Assembly (NCBI GenBank): GCA_030280995.1
Contig: JASXTE010000002.1
Span: 15,959,183 to 16,023,182, forward strand
Source: Hemileia vastatrix
Lineage: Eukaryota > Basidiomycota > Pucciniomycetes > Pucciniales > Zaghouaniaceae
Direction of reading: 5' to 3'
Length of the DNA: 64,000 nt
Shown here one piece after another: positions 11,109-21,078 of the stretch. The translations under genes and the position numbers were made by a program. The notes beneath the pieces are model-generated. The model was not told the origin of the DNA. It made no database searches and saw only the letters and a list, made by a program, of their open reading frames with translations. Within the stretch, counting starts at the first letter, position 1. Each line of letters opens with the position of its first letter.

Positions 11109-11849
11109 GTGGTTTTGTCTCAGATGGATAAAGCTGGTTACATCAGGCCAGTTAGGTATGAATCTGTAGTATTTACTGGGGTCGAATCAAGATATTCTCA
11201 ACCGAAATTGGAATTATGTGGTGTGGCAAAAATACTGAAGAAACTTCAGCATATTTTGTGGGGGCAACATTTTGAGTTGCAAGTGGATGTGAAATCTTTA
11301 ATCCAGATGATTAATTCCCCAAGTTTACCGAACGCACCCATGACGAGATGGGTAGCTTTTATTCAACATTTTTTGTTTGATTTAGTTCATAAGCCTGGCA
11401 AAACTTTTACTATTCCAGATGGTTTATCAAGGAGACCACCCACTGAAGAAGATTCAGACTCAGAGGAGTTCGATGAAGATATACCTAATATCAAAGCCAG
11501 CGCTAAAGGAGCTGAAGACTTTCCATACCTCCCCCATGAGGTTAAACTGGCAGGACTATTGTGTTTAGATTATGGTGATGATGACCTCCACCAAGAGGAT
11601 AAACTGGAAAATAGTTTTTATGTTAATAAAGGTGTTGGAAAAGGTGTAGATAAATTTGGTAGAAAGGAGGTAGAAGAAGATGTGGTGTATGTAGAGGAAG
11701 ATGGATTGGTAGTGTGGGATAGTAGTAAATTAAGGAATGGTGTATATGTTGGAGAATTAGAGAATTTAAATAAAAGGGTGGATAAAGAGAAAGAGGTATT
11801 TTTGAATACGGTTTATGAAGGATCCAAAGGTTCAGAAGAAAAATGTTGA
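11109..11849 (+). pseudogene. RNase H and linker (B1)
   Basis: RNase H fold begins just upstream of this frame (DYGKDAGRIY, then a stop) and continues VVLSQMDKAGYIRPVRYESVVF, VESRYSQPKLELCGV and the VDVKSLIQMI block, ending with the HKPGKTFTIPDGLSRRP signature. A Glu/Asp-rich tail follows and contains two more coded copies of the short motif, YLPHEVKLAG at about 11523 and DLHQEDKLEN at about 11583. Confidence 0.8.
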
Positions 11850-12007
11850 CATAGCTCGATTAAAGATTTATTTAGGGGTCGAAGATTATTGGCTCATTCA
11901 TGTGCAGGTGATATTGGTGATAGAGAAGTCCCTATTGATGTTATATTAATCGAATTTCAAGATGAAGTCTGGGGTCAGACTGGATTTTATTTCTTTTAGT
12001 CAAATAT

Positions 12008-13222
12008 TTGTTGACTTTAGAGAGGCCAGAAGAGTGTGAAGACAATGAATGGGTGGCTATCAAGAGGAAGTCATCTAAATTTTACCTATCTGGTCGACGT
12101 TTAATGAGGAGAAGGTATCCAAATACTCAAGTAGTTATAACTCAACAGAAGGGGCAAGAATTAGTTTTGAAATCACTGCATGAAGATCTTGGGCATAGAG
12201 GCGTTGGAGAAACGTTTAGAAGAATTTCTGATCGATTTTGGTGGCCTGGCATGAAGATGGCTGTTAAACAGTGGGTTCAGTCATGCGAAGAATGTCAAAG
12301 ACAAAGTTATTTAAGGCCAAAAGAACCTGGACGCGCGACCGGTGAATATAAGCTCTTTGGAAGAGTTAGTTTAGATGCCGTTCATATAAAAGAGGGACAG
12401 CATAAATATTTAATTTTGGCCAGAGATGATTTATCTGGTTGGGTAGAGGCAGTGCCTCTTATTAATTTAACTGCCAAAAATGTGGCAGAATTTTTGTTGA
12501 ATAATTGGGTATATAGGTATGGGGTGATGAAGTTGGTGACGGTAGATGGAGGTCCTGAATTTGGGACAGAGTTTAAAGAGGCCGTATTGAAAGTTGGATC
12601 AAAGGTTAGGGTAGCAACCCCATATTATCCTGAAGCTGAAGGCATGGTTGAAAGAGGGCATCAAGTTATCAAGGATGCTTTAATAAAAAGTGGAGGCACT
12701 ATTTACCTTTAGTTTTATTTTCTGATCTAATCACTGCCAAAAGGATGACCGGATTTTCACCTTATGAACTTGTTTTTGGACAGAAAGCAGTTTTACCGGT
12801 TGATTTAGAAGCTGAATCATATCTTGGAGTCTACTGATGAATTATGGTGTGCAAGAATGATGCAGCTAGAAAAGAAAGAAGAATATTTAGAAAAGGCATA
12901 TTTGTGGATGATGAAGATCCGAGATCAATCAGTTAGATATTGGGATGAGCGGTTGGCACATCGATTAAGGAAACCTTTGAACCCAGGAGATATGGTCTTG
13001 GTGTATAATAGGAGTTTGGAAAGTCAATGGGGGAAAATATTTGCAGATAGGTGGAATGGACCGTATAAAGTTAAGGAGCAAGTTTCTGGCGGTTCATATG
13101 TGTTAGAAGAGTTGGATGGAGTTGTATTGAAGAAGAGGGTAGCGGCCGATCAAGTGAAGCAGTTCTATCCTAGAGGCACCAGGAGTGCCAAAGTCTACCT
13201 CCGCAATGAGGATAAACTATGA
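12008..13222 (+). pseudogene. integrase (B1), one frameshift
   Basis: The zinc-binding domain is intact: HEDLGH then CEEC. The catalytic core keeps Asp in SLDAVHI, Asp in TVDGGPEF and Glu in GMVERGHQ. The frame shifts near 12700 and resumes at 12824 with the C-terminal domain (NPGDMVLVYNRSLESQ, RWNGPYKVKEQ). No chromodomain follows; the protein ends in VYLRNEDKL, itself coded by a copy of the short motif. Confidence 0.85.
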
Positions 13223-13360
13223 CAATTATCAAATTTTATGGATTCCTCCGCAATGAGGATAAACTATAATATCAACGAAATTTTATGGAACCCTCCGCAA
13301 TGAGGATAAACTATGATTTTTATAAAAATCTTATCAACCTCCGCAATGAGGATAAACTAT
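13195..13360 (+). repeat. four spaced copies of the B motif after integrase
   Basis: CCTCCGCAATGAGGATAAAC occurs at about 13198, 13244, 13293 and 13340, about 46-49 bp apart. The first copy overlaps the last codons of integrase; the others are non-coding. Each contains the CCTC-N6-GAGG dyad. Confidence 0.85.
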
Positions 13361-14389
13361 CTTCTTTTTATCAAAAATACTTTACTGTTGTTACACTGCA
13401 TATGGGCGACAAAACTGTGATGAAACATAACGAAATGCGAGAAAACCTTCTTTGAAAATTTTCAAAATTTAAAATTCTTAAAATATGGGTGAAGATAGTG
13501 TTGGAAAATTTTAAAAATTTATTGGAAGAAGTGTTCACAGGGGAACCTTCTTAATTTAATATTGGCAAGTGTGGGGGTAATTGATGGGCTGGCTGCTCTA
13601 TACACAATTACCCCATAATGTTCGTTTCCAAAATTCTCCCTGTTTCTAGTTGAATCCTGGCTCTGTCTTTTTAATTATAGGAAGTCCACTAAGACTATAA
13701 ACTGGAACGAATCAAGAGACACTGTTCTCAACGCCAGATTCAAGATTCTTTTTATTTTATTTTGTTTTTGATTTTTTTATGTTAGATTGTGATTTCTTTT
13801 CTTTAATATATATTATGAATTATTGTAAAGGTGATGCTCACTGGTGGTCTCTAATCATTTTTATAAATTGGAGGGAGCCCACCCAGTGATCATCATTATA
13901 AAAATTATCTTATAAAAACTTTCATTTCATTTCTTTTCTTTTCAATTTCTCAAAATTGTGTAACCACATCAAGTTGCACTTGGATGTGGGTATGATGTCG
14001 AGGGTACAGCTCATCAAATGGCTGGGGGGCATCTTTTAAAAATTTTATTTTTTATAATTCTTTTTTATTACCTTTTTTATCTTTCTTTAAAATTAAATTT
14101 TAACTTTTATTTCAAAACTATCTTTTCTAAAATCTTTTATTTTAAATTAAAAAAAAACAAATTTAAATTTAAAAAAATAAATAAAAATAAAATAAAATAA
14201 AAAAATAAAATAAAAATAAAATAAATAAAAAATAAAATAAAAATGAAAAAATTAATTAATTTAATCAAAATTATTATATTTCTTAGTTTTATTTTTCAGT
14301 CTTCATTCTTTTTAGTTTTATTCATTTAGTTTAGACAGGAAACAGGGTCTAGGGGAACTCAATACCTATGGGATTTTACTTCAAGACAT
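13223..14389 (+). other. non-coding 3' region of B1 with two conserved dyads
   Basis: No gene. A dyad at 13832-13890 (CACTGGTGG arm against CACCCAGTG) and a hairpin at 13964-13990 (CCACATCAAG against CTTGGATGTGG) both recur in B2, in reverse order, at about 28690-28740 and 28585-28615. A GTAATTGATGGGCTGGCTGC block near 13577 also recurs near 28985. The stretch 14030-14340 is AAATAAAA-type low complexity. Confidence 0.65.
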
Positions 14390-15010
14390 CTGTTATTCCT
14401 CCAAGACTTTAAACTGGCTACTGTTCAAGACGTTATTTAAGGTTTTTTATACAAATTTTGGAGCTGTTAGTCCTCCAAGACTTTAAACTTGCTAATTTTC
14501 AAGACTATCGTTAAAAATTTTTTTATTGGATTTGTTAGGTCCACCAAGACCCTAAACTGGACTATTATCAAGCTGTTGGGTCCACTATGACCTTAAACTG
14601 GATTTCTTATCGATCAAATGTTTGGTCCACCATGACTTTAAACTGGTAGTTCTTTCATTGTTTAGTCCACTATGACTTTAAACTGGAAAATTAATATCTG
14701 CAGGATAATTCAACATTCATTGGTCCACTATGGCCTTATACTGGATTACTTGTCGATCAAATGTTTGGTCCACTATGACATTAAACTGGATTATCAAGTT
14801 TATTCAATCTTTGGTCAAGCCTAGGCCTTATTTAGGAATATTTCAAGTTATTTATGCACTTAAACGATCTTTGGTCAACCAAGACCATAAACTGGCAATT
14901 GATTATATGTTTGCTCCACCAAGACTTTAAACTGGAATGTCAATCTTGTTTGGATAACTCAATTCAATCTTTTAATTTATCACTGTCCACTAAGACTTTA
15001 AACTGGTTAT
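14390..15010 (+). repeat. array of about 12 degenerate copies of the B motif
   Basis: Copies at about 14397, 14470, 14540, 14579, 14621, 14664, 14720, 14767, 14875, 14910 and 14985 follow the pattern (A/G)GTC-CACYAW-GAC(C/T)-TTAAACTGG. Spacing is irregular, about 38-75 bp, with unrelated sequence between. B2 has matching reverse-complement copies at 27985-28280. There is no coding frame. Confidence 0.85.
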
Positions 15011-15590
15011 TCAAACATTTCTGGAATTGGGTGCTGATAAGCTTTAGGAAGTTAAAAATTAGGTGGTGATGATGCTAAGGAAAGCATAATGGTTTATTAG
15101 AGGAAATTTGTGGCGCTTTAACATGGTCTAAAGTTATATTATTATTGGAAGCCTGGCAAAAGTATTTTATGGGTTCGCTGTATAGCAAAGTTTGAAAATT
15201 GTGATGAAAGAATCAGAAGTTAGGATGGTAGTTGGATTTTAGGGAATGATTTTTTTAGTGCCTCAGTGTTAGCCCATTTTTGGTGTGAAGCTTGGAGGAC
15301 CTTATGGCGAGATTGGAATCATAGAATTCGGCTCAGTGGGGGGCCCTATGAGGTTGGAATCAGGAGTATTTAGCTCATAGGAAGATCCACTCTCTCAATG
15401 CTGTGACAAGAAGGAAGACTGGTATATGTGAGTCTGAAGGGATTCAAACCTTGCTCTCAGTAGTGGAATCATCACAAGGTTTATATTATTTATTATTTTA
15501 TGTTATGTTAAGCCAGAGAAGAAAGAAAACAACATTTATTTTAAAGTTAAAGAAGACCAAGCAAAAACAAAATTTTATCAAGTTATACTG
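15011..15590 (+). other. non-coding spacer between motif array and antisense gene (B1)
   Basis: No gene recognised. Parts (about 15280-15480, including CTTGGAGGACCTTATGG) are recognisable in B2 near 27360-27560, so it is a conserved part of family B rather than a later insertion. Confidence 0.5.
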
Positions 15591-16288
15591 TTAGAAAAGA
15601 TAATTTCTTTGAAATTGTTCAACATCATTATCAAAGCTTTGCATTAAAATTCTTCTTTTCATGAGGTCTTCATGGTTATTAGCTGGAGTTTCTTGAAAAT
15701 AGGCCAGCATTTTTTGTTTCAACTCATTTTTAAAGTCAAGAAAAAGATAGCGATGAAAATTTGGATAATGATTGATATAGTCTGTCTTCACTTTGCCAAC
15801 GTCATCAGTGTTGGTTATTTCAACAGCTAGAAGTTCAAATATGTTATTAAGTTATAGGTTTAGTCAATTTTGATTAAATTTTTTTTTTAGTAAGATAATA
15901 GGGTCTTATATTTAGAGCCAGGAAACATAGTCTCAGCAATGTTGGTTGGGGGCACTGGCGTTATAGGATTAGGATCTTGTGAAGGCAAAATTAGGCTGGG
16001 ATCCGCTGATGAAGATTGAACTTTTGATGTTGAAGCTGTTTTTGATCTTATTCGTTTTAAGAAGACAGGAATCTTTGATCTTTTTTTAGAAGTTGTGGGA
16101 TCAGGGAGAGCTGCTGGTCCTAAATATAAGTTTGTTTTAGAAGGAACTATTGACCGGTTACATTTGACTTTTTTCACATGGCATAAGTTGCAAGCTGTCC
16201 TGCCAGGAAGATTAGGGTTGGACATTAAACATGGTACCTGGTAGCGAGCGCAGAGTTCACATGGAGCGACAAGTTCTTTGAAAGACAT
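15591..16288 (-). CDS. antisense Zn(II)2Cys6-like gene carried by family B
   Basis: Encoded opposite to pol, just inside the 3' LTR. From the ATG at 16288 the first exon reads MSFKELVAPCELC and has C10-X2-C13-X6-C20-X12-C33-X2-C36-X6-C43, the spacing of a fungal binuclear zinc cluster. The second half, CNLCHVKKVKCNR, looks like the basic half of GAL4-type clusters. A Ser/Pro/Lys-rich region follows to a stop at 15887. A second open segment (about 15830-15591), rich in predicted helix (NELKQKMLAYFQ), is probably a second exon: CTTCTAG ends the gap and a GACTAA branch-like site precedes it, but I cannot find a good donor. Inferred role: a DNA-binding protein made by the element. The cluster is certain; function is not. 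Confidence 0.65.
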
Positions 16289-16413
16289 ATTGATGAAGAT
16301 GAATTTTAAAAGTTGATTAAAGAATATGGTGGTTGAAGGTTAAAAGATGAATATTGTGTTTGACCACTTATGCAAAGTTTTAAGAATGGTGACATTCTCA
16401 ATTGGAGAGAGGA

Positions 16414-17525
16414 TGTGGTAGCCTAAAGTTTAGTATGGCACCTAAGTACGTAAATGGAGTTATTAAGGCATGCAAGATTAGTGCTATCATTTTTTATAAA
16501 AGGGTTTTATTTAATTTATTTGAGTTTTAAATATAAAGAAATTGGTTAAAAGCGAATGCCTACGCAAAAACAATATATTTTACGGGGAAGAATTGTTTTT
16601 ACGGTTGGCAAAATTTATAAGTATCAAGTCGAGTCACTCAAGAACCTTGTGAAATTTTCCCAGAATTTTTACTATTTTTCTTATATTTTTAAATTAATTT
16701 TAAAGTTTTATAAAAATATTTACGTTTTTAGAAAAATACTTAACTTTGATGAATTTACACAGGAAGAGTAGAGCTGTGCAGGCTACGAAAATTAGTTTGG
16801 AATGTTAAGGGGAAGTGGCTCTATCATGTTTAATTTTTCTAGATTTTTCATTCCATTTTAAAAGGTTTTAATTGAGTCCGGAGGTCCGGACGGACTCCGC
16901 TTGGACTCCAGATGGACTCCGGAGGCTCCGGATTGACTCTGGCTGAGCTCTGGAGGGGAAACTTAGGCACGTGACTAGGTATACTTAAGAGCCTCTCAGA
17001 CTCGAAATTGGGCATCATCTTACAATCATCAGAGATCATAAAGCTTAATCATTAACTACCACGGTATCATTTTTTATTAATCAACAAATTAAATAAATTT
17101 GTAATACCCTTATAACTTTATATTTTATATATAACATTTTAGAAATACTACTCAACAATTTAAATCACACTTCATACAGGGTATCTTTAGAAAGGTCTTC
17201 ATCACTGGGACTTGATTATTGCTGTCTCATAAAAATTTAAATTATTATAAAAACATAAAAGTCAATCTTTTCAGATCTTTCACTGGTACACCTTAATTGT
17301 TGTTATCAGTATTTCTTTTCTCAACAGCCACTTTTATTTAAATCTCAATAAGCGTTAAATATTTCAGAGTTTCAATATTTTTATCAATCAGATCCAAGTA
17401 GACTGGTTAGCTTAGTGATTTAGAATTCTTATTTTGTTATTTTTAATTGGAAGGACGGGGTTTCAGCTAAATCCACACATCTCCTCCGGATTCTGCTTAC
17501 AGCAAGGCGACTGTAAGAGTTTACC
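16414..17525 (+). repeat. 3' LTR of B1 (about 1.1 kb)
   Basis: Starts at TGTGGTAG right after a purine tract TTGGAGAGAGGA (polypurine-tract candidate, 16402-16413). B2 has TGAGGCAG after GGAGGAAGGA at the same place. The end, near GACTGTAAGAG, lacks the last bases seen in B4 (53510-53522), so the junction with A2 lies at about 17525. No 5' LTR of family B is in the window, so the start is inferred from the purine tract and inter-copy comparison. Confidence 0.65.
16876..16995 (+). promoter_or_regulatory. CGG/CCG cluster and TATA region of the B1 LTR
   Basis: Between 16876 and 16956 CCGGA or its complement recurs: GAGTCCGGAGGTCCGGACGG, then GGACTCCGGAGGCTCCGG, with several inverted CGG pairs. 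A CACGTGAC E-box (16974) and a TATA-like GTATACTTAAG (about 16979) follow. In B4 the same order is CGTAC/CCGGA repeats then TATATAAAG (about 52985), and in B2 then CATATAAAG, so this is the U3 promoter. CGG triplets are the usual half-sites of Zn2Cys6 proteins. Confidence 0.55.
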
Positions 17526-17891
17526 TTACCATACCGTTACACCTGGACCCTCCTCACTAACATCTCTTAACCCTTTAATCCTCCACTAACCATCCCGTCC
17601 ATAATCACTACCCCTGTTAATAACCCACATATACTTAATAAACCTTTTAGCGGAATATTGAATTTACTATTGCACTGTGCGTCGTTTATCAAAGAAAAGA
17701 CTAAACACACTATTGAGAGATTGACTAATTTAGATTTAAAGTTTAGATTAGCGGGGTTGAATAGTGAGTACACAAAGGAAAGTCGCAGTTGCTATGTAGA
17801 ATTGCTTTCTGAGCTTCGAGTATAGATTTAGACCTCTGTATTATTGATTTAATGAGCTGCTTTCGCCTTGAGTGTCACGTGGCGTGAGACA
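17526..17891 (-). repeat. truncated 3' LTR of A2
   Basis: Matches the outer part of the LTR at about 25110-25468. It starts (in element sense) TGTCTCACGCC at 17891 and keeps the palindromic terminus, but stops near 17526, so about 440 bp including the TATA and RNA start are missing. It abuts the broken end of the B1 LTR, suggesting one deletion removed both ends. Confidence 0.8.
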
Positions 17892-17912
17892 GATGCCCGT
17901 GTATAAAACGGG
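17868..17912 (+). promoter_or_regulatory. promoter of the A2 antisense gene at the LTR edge
   Basis: The plus strand reads GTGTCACGTGG (an E-box within the LTR terminal palindrome) and, about 20 bp on, GTATAAAACGGG with a good TATA box at 17901-17906. That is about 70 bp before the first methionine at 17974. The LTR tip therefore faces the antisense gene as its upstream element. Confidence 0.5.
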
Positions 17913-17973
17913 AGCTCCTTTGAGCATGAGAAACATTCTTCCCACACTACTTTCTCTTACTTCTTCTTTTATT

Positions 17974-18870
17974 ATGTCCAATTGCCCTACTCCAACTCTC
18001 ACGCCTCCACACCCCAAAGCGGATGGTGGAATTGTTACAAGGAAATATTCCCAAGCGTGCATGGCCTGCAAATCAATGGAGTAATTTTGTGTCAAAAGCA
18101 CGTCCACACAAGGTCCTAGCCAGAAATGCAAGTTTTGCTGCTGGAGACGGGTGACATGTGATGCGCTCTCGAAAATTGAGGATATCAAGAGAAGATTCAC
18201 AAAGACCAAGTACTGGGTGATCCCGAAGACCAAAGAGGTGGTCGAGGATATTTGGGACATGTTGGTTGGGGAAAATCGTTAGGTAGAAGAAGTTGAGGAA
18301 GAGGTCAAGGATACTGTGGCGACTTGGGTAACCCAGGCCACAGGAAAAAAATGAGGGGTGGAAGAGGATGAGGATGAAGTTCCCACCTCAAACCAGACTT
18401 CAAGGAAGTGGCGGATGATCATCAAAGATGATGATGAAGAGGAGAAGGAAGTGACAGTAGAGGTCACCCTGAGGCTATTTTTAGAGGCTGACCCAGTTTT
18501 AGAAGTAACTTCTGCCTTTTCTTGTTTCAAAATTTTGTTACTGATGACTTTATGTTTTAGAATTCAGATGTCATTTTGGAAGCTCCAATTGTTGAAGCTG
18601 CACCATTGCTACCAGTTGAGGTCAGTCAACTGGTGGCTGATTCGAGGGAGGAGAACAAGAAACCCTTGACCAGGTATGGTCGAAGAAACCTCGGCAGGGT
18701 CAACAAGCTTTATTCATCAAAAATTTAAGTGATGAGATCGAAAAGATTGTCAATTCCGCCTCCTTCGATGTGGAAGAAGAATTACTGGAGATTGGAGAAG
18801 TGGTGCCGGTAGGAGAGGAAGAGGTATTTGAAAAATGCAGGAAGGAAATAAGAGTGGTATTGAAAAAATG
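17974..18870 (+). pseudogene. antisense Zn(II)2Cys6-like gene carried by family A (A2 copy)
   Basis: From ATG 17974: MSNCPTP..., then PPHPKADGG, shared with A3. The cluster C29-X2-C32-X6-C39-X12-C52-X2-C55-X6-C62 is complete, but a TAA sits at codon 37 inside it. A Glu/Asp-rich middle (DDDEEEKE near 18430) follows. An intron is clear: donor GTAACT after GTTTTAGAA (about 18509), TTACTGATG branch region, acceptor TTTTAG before AATTCAGATG. The second exon carries the segment WSKKP and a helical, acidic C-terminus (EEELLEIGEVV, EEVFEK), homologous to A3's second exon. There are further stops near 18282 and 18352 and one frameshift. Probably a DNA-binding regulator in its intact form. Confidence 0.65.
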
Positions 18871-19806
18871 AAGAAATTGGTTAAGGAGAAAATTTTAAAT
18901 GGAAAGAGAAAAAAAGAAAGAAAGGAGGGAAGGAAAAAAAATAGAAAGCAAATGCAATTTGTGTATTTATTTATTTTATTTTGTTGTTTTAATTGAAATT
19001 TTAATATATATTTTATAAGATTTTGAAAAAAAAAAAGAAAAAGGAAAAGAAGAAGAAAAAATATTTGAATAAAGTTTTTTGTTTTAAAATTTTGAAAGAA
19101 GAAAAGAAAAAATATTTAACTGAGAAAATTTTAGTTTTAAGTTTTGAAAAGAAAGAAAAAATTTATATAAGAAAAAAAATAGTTGATTGAAACAATTTTG
19201 TTTTTTATATTTAAATGAAAATTTAATGAGAGAAAAATTTGTTATTCATGAAAGTTTATTTATTTATTTATTTTTTTTAAAGTTTTTTTTGGGGAATTTC
19301 CCTTATTTGAAAAGAAAGAAAAAATAGTTTTGAAAAAAGAATATGAAAGAAAGAAGTAATTTGTTTGAAGAATTTTAAAAGAGAGATTTAAAGGTTGAAG
19401 TGAAGTTTGAGGAAGATTGTCATATTGAGTTTTTGAAAAATTTTGATAGTTCAAAGAAAAAGAATTAAGGAAAAAAATGTATTTTGAAAAAAAAAGAAAA
19501 TAGTTTGAAAGGAGAAAAAGAACAAAAAAATTAAAGGAATTATTGATTTTTTTTTTTTAATGATTTTATTTTGATGAATTTTAAAGCTTTATATTTATTA
19601 TTATTATTTTTTTAATTTAATTTAATTTTAGTTAATTTTATTTTATTTTATTTATTTATTTTAAAGAAGGTTGAAAAAGCTTTTGAAAAAAAGAAAGAAG
19701 AAAAGAGAAAACAAAGTAAGGATTTTTTAGAAGTAAAGAAGTTTTAGAATTTTAAGAAAAGAAAAAAAAGAAAAAGAGAAGAGAAGAGAAAAAATAAAAG
19801 AGAGTT
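18871..19806. other. AT-rich spacer of A2
   Basis: Purine-rich low complexity with AAAGAAAA and TTTTATTTA runs and no gene. It has the same position and composition as 1-884 in A1; A3 has only about 270 bp here (49975-50244), so length varies between copies. Confidence 0.6.
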
Positions 19807-21006
19807 CTAAGGTTTTGGTTTTAAAAGATATTTAAGATGAAAAGATTTTAGGAGTTCAGGGGGGTTAGAAACATTGATGGCTGGTTCCCAGAATGTTTTG
19901 TCTGAGTCACCAAGGAAGCCTTCCCATTCCACAAGGTATTGAATTTTTCCCTCGCGCATTCTTGAATCAAGTATACGGCTTACTTCCCACTCTAGATGGT
20001 CTTCTACTTCGACCAGTTCTGGAGGAGGTTGGTTCTTTCCCAGGTATGTTTCTCGAGCCAGTTCCAAGAGAGATACATGAAAAACAGGGTGAATAGCCTG
20101 CCATTTAGGAGGTAGCTTTAGTTGAAATGCAGCTTTAGAGACTTCGGAGTCGATTTCAAATGGTCCCAAGCTTTTTTCCGCCAGTTTCTTTGATGGTCCA
20201 GTTGTTTGAATGTTTTGTGCATTGAGCCATACTTTGTCGCCTGGTTTAAAGGAAGGAGCAGATTGTCGATGTTTGTTGGCCTGTTCCTTGTACCTTAAAA
20301 TTGCTAATTCCAAGTTTGATTTAAATTCTTCTTGGAGTCGTGATATGGTTCAAAGATAATGTTCCACAGGATGACTAGTTCCTGCATGGATTGAGTTGAA
20401 TCAAGGATGTCTTCCATAAACAGTTTCAAAGGAAGATTGTGGTGTTGAAGAATGAGTCAAGTTATTATAAGCAAATTCAGCCAATGGTAACCATGTGGTT
20501 CAATTGTCTTGTTGATAACTGACATACATTTGAAAGTATTGTTCGAGGATTTGGTTGACCCTTTCCGTTTGCTCATCAGTTCCAGGATGATAGGCTGTGG
20601 AGAGAATCCTCGTGATATTGAGTTGTCAACACAATTGAGTCCAGAATGTGGATACAAAAAATGAGCCTCTATCTGAAATAATATAATTAGGTAAGCCATG
20701 TTTGGAAAATACATATTCTAGAAAATTTTTTGACAAATATTCTGCTTTAGCAGTAGTAGTGGTTTTTATGAAAATAGACATTTTTGAAAATCTATCAACT
20801 ATTACTAATATAGCATCAAAATCTTTAGAAAGAGGAAGTTGAGAAATAAAATTCATTGATAAAGATTCCCAAGGTTTAGAGGGAATAGGAAGTGGTTGAA
20901 GCAACCCATGCTTCCAGTGACGGTGAGCCTTATTCCTATTACATTTGTAACAAGATCTTATATAGGCCTTGATTTCTCTGGTCATTCCTGGCCAGAAGAA
21001 ATCCAT
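19807..21006 (-). pseudogene. integrase and chromodomain (A2)
   Basis: The frame 20313-19807 joins the integrase tail (KPGDKVWLNAQNI) to the chromodomain (YLVEWEGFLGDSDKTFWEP) without a break, showing the intended continuous reading that is frameshifted in A1. The core (21006-20626) keeps SMNFISQLP (the catalytic Asp is Asn here) and ISDRGS, with CYKC upstream. The ERVNQ block near 20550 is in another frame. Loss of the first catalytic Asp and the frameshifts make it inactive. Confidence 0.85.
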
Positions 21007-21078
21007 CGCTATTAACTGGTAGGTTTTATCAACCCCAAAATTACCAGCTAATGGAGAATCATGTCGACTATTGAAAAT

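Larger units (their letters stand above)
6545..17525 (+). mobile_element. Ty3/gypsy retrotransposon, family B copy 1 (B1), 5' end missing
   Basis: Plus-strand order: gag with zinc knuckle, protease, unusual repeat-bearing linker, reverse transcriptase, RNase H, integrase without chromodomain, a 2.4-kb non-coding region full of a short repeated motif, a reverse-oriented Zn2Cys6-like gene, and a 3' LTR. The 5' LTR and the start of gag are absent because A1 is inserted in gag; they would lie left of the window. The 3' LTR runs into the truncated A2 LTR at about 17525. Catalytic residues of RT and integrase are intact, but frames are broken in several places. Confidence 0.9.

Noticed and set aside
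13195..15010. CRISPR-like spaced direct repeats
   Set aside because: The genome is eukaryotic, spacing is irregular, and the same motif occurs inside retrotransposon coding sequence and in other copies of the family.
17974..18870. A host Zn2Cys6 transcription factor gene that merely lies near transposons
   Set aside because: The same gene sits at the same place, in the same orientation, in A3, and an analogous one in B1 and B4, so it belongs to the elements.
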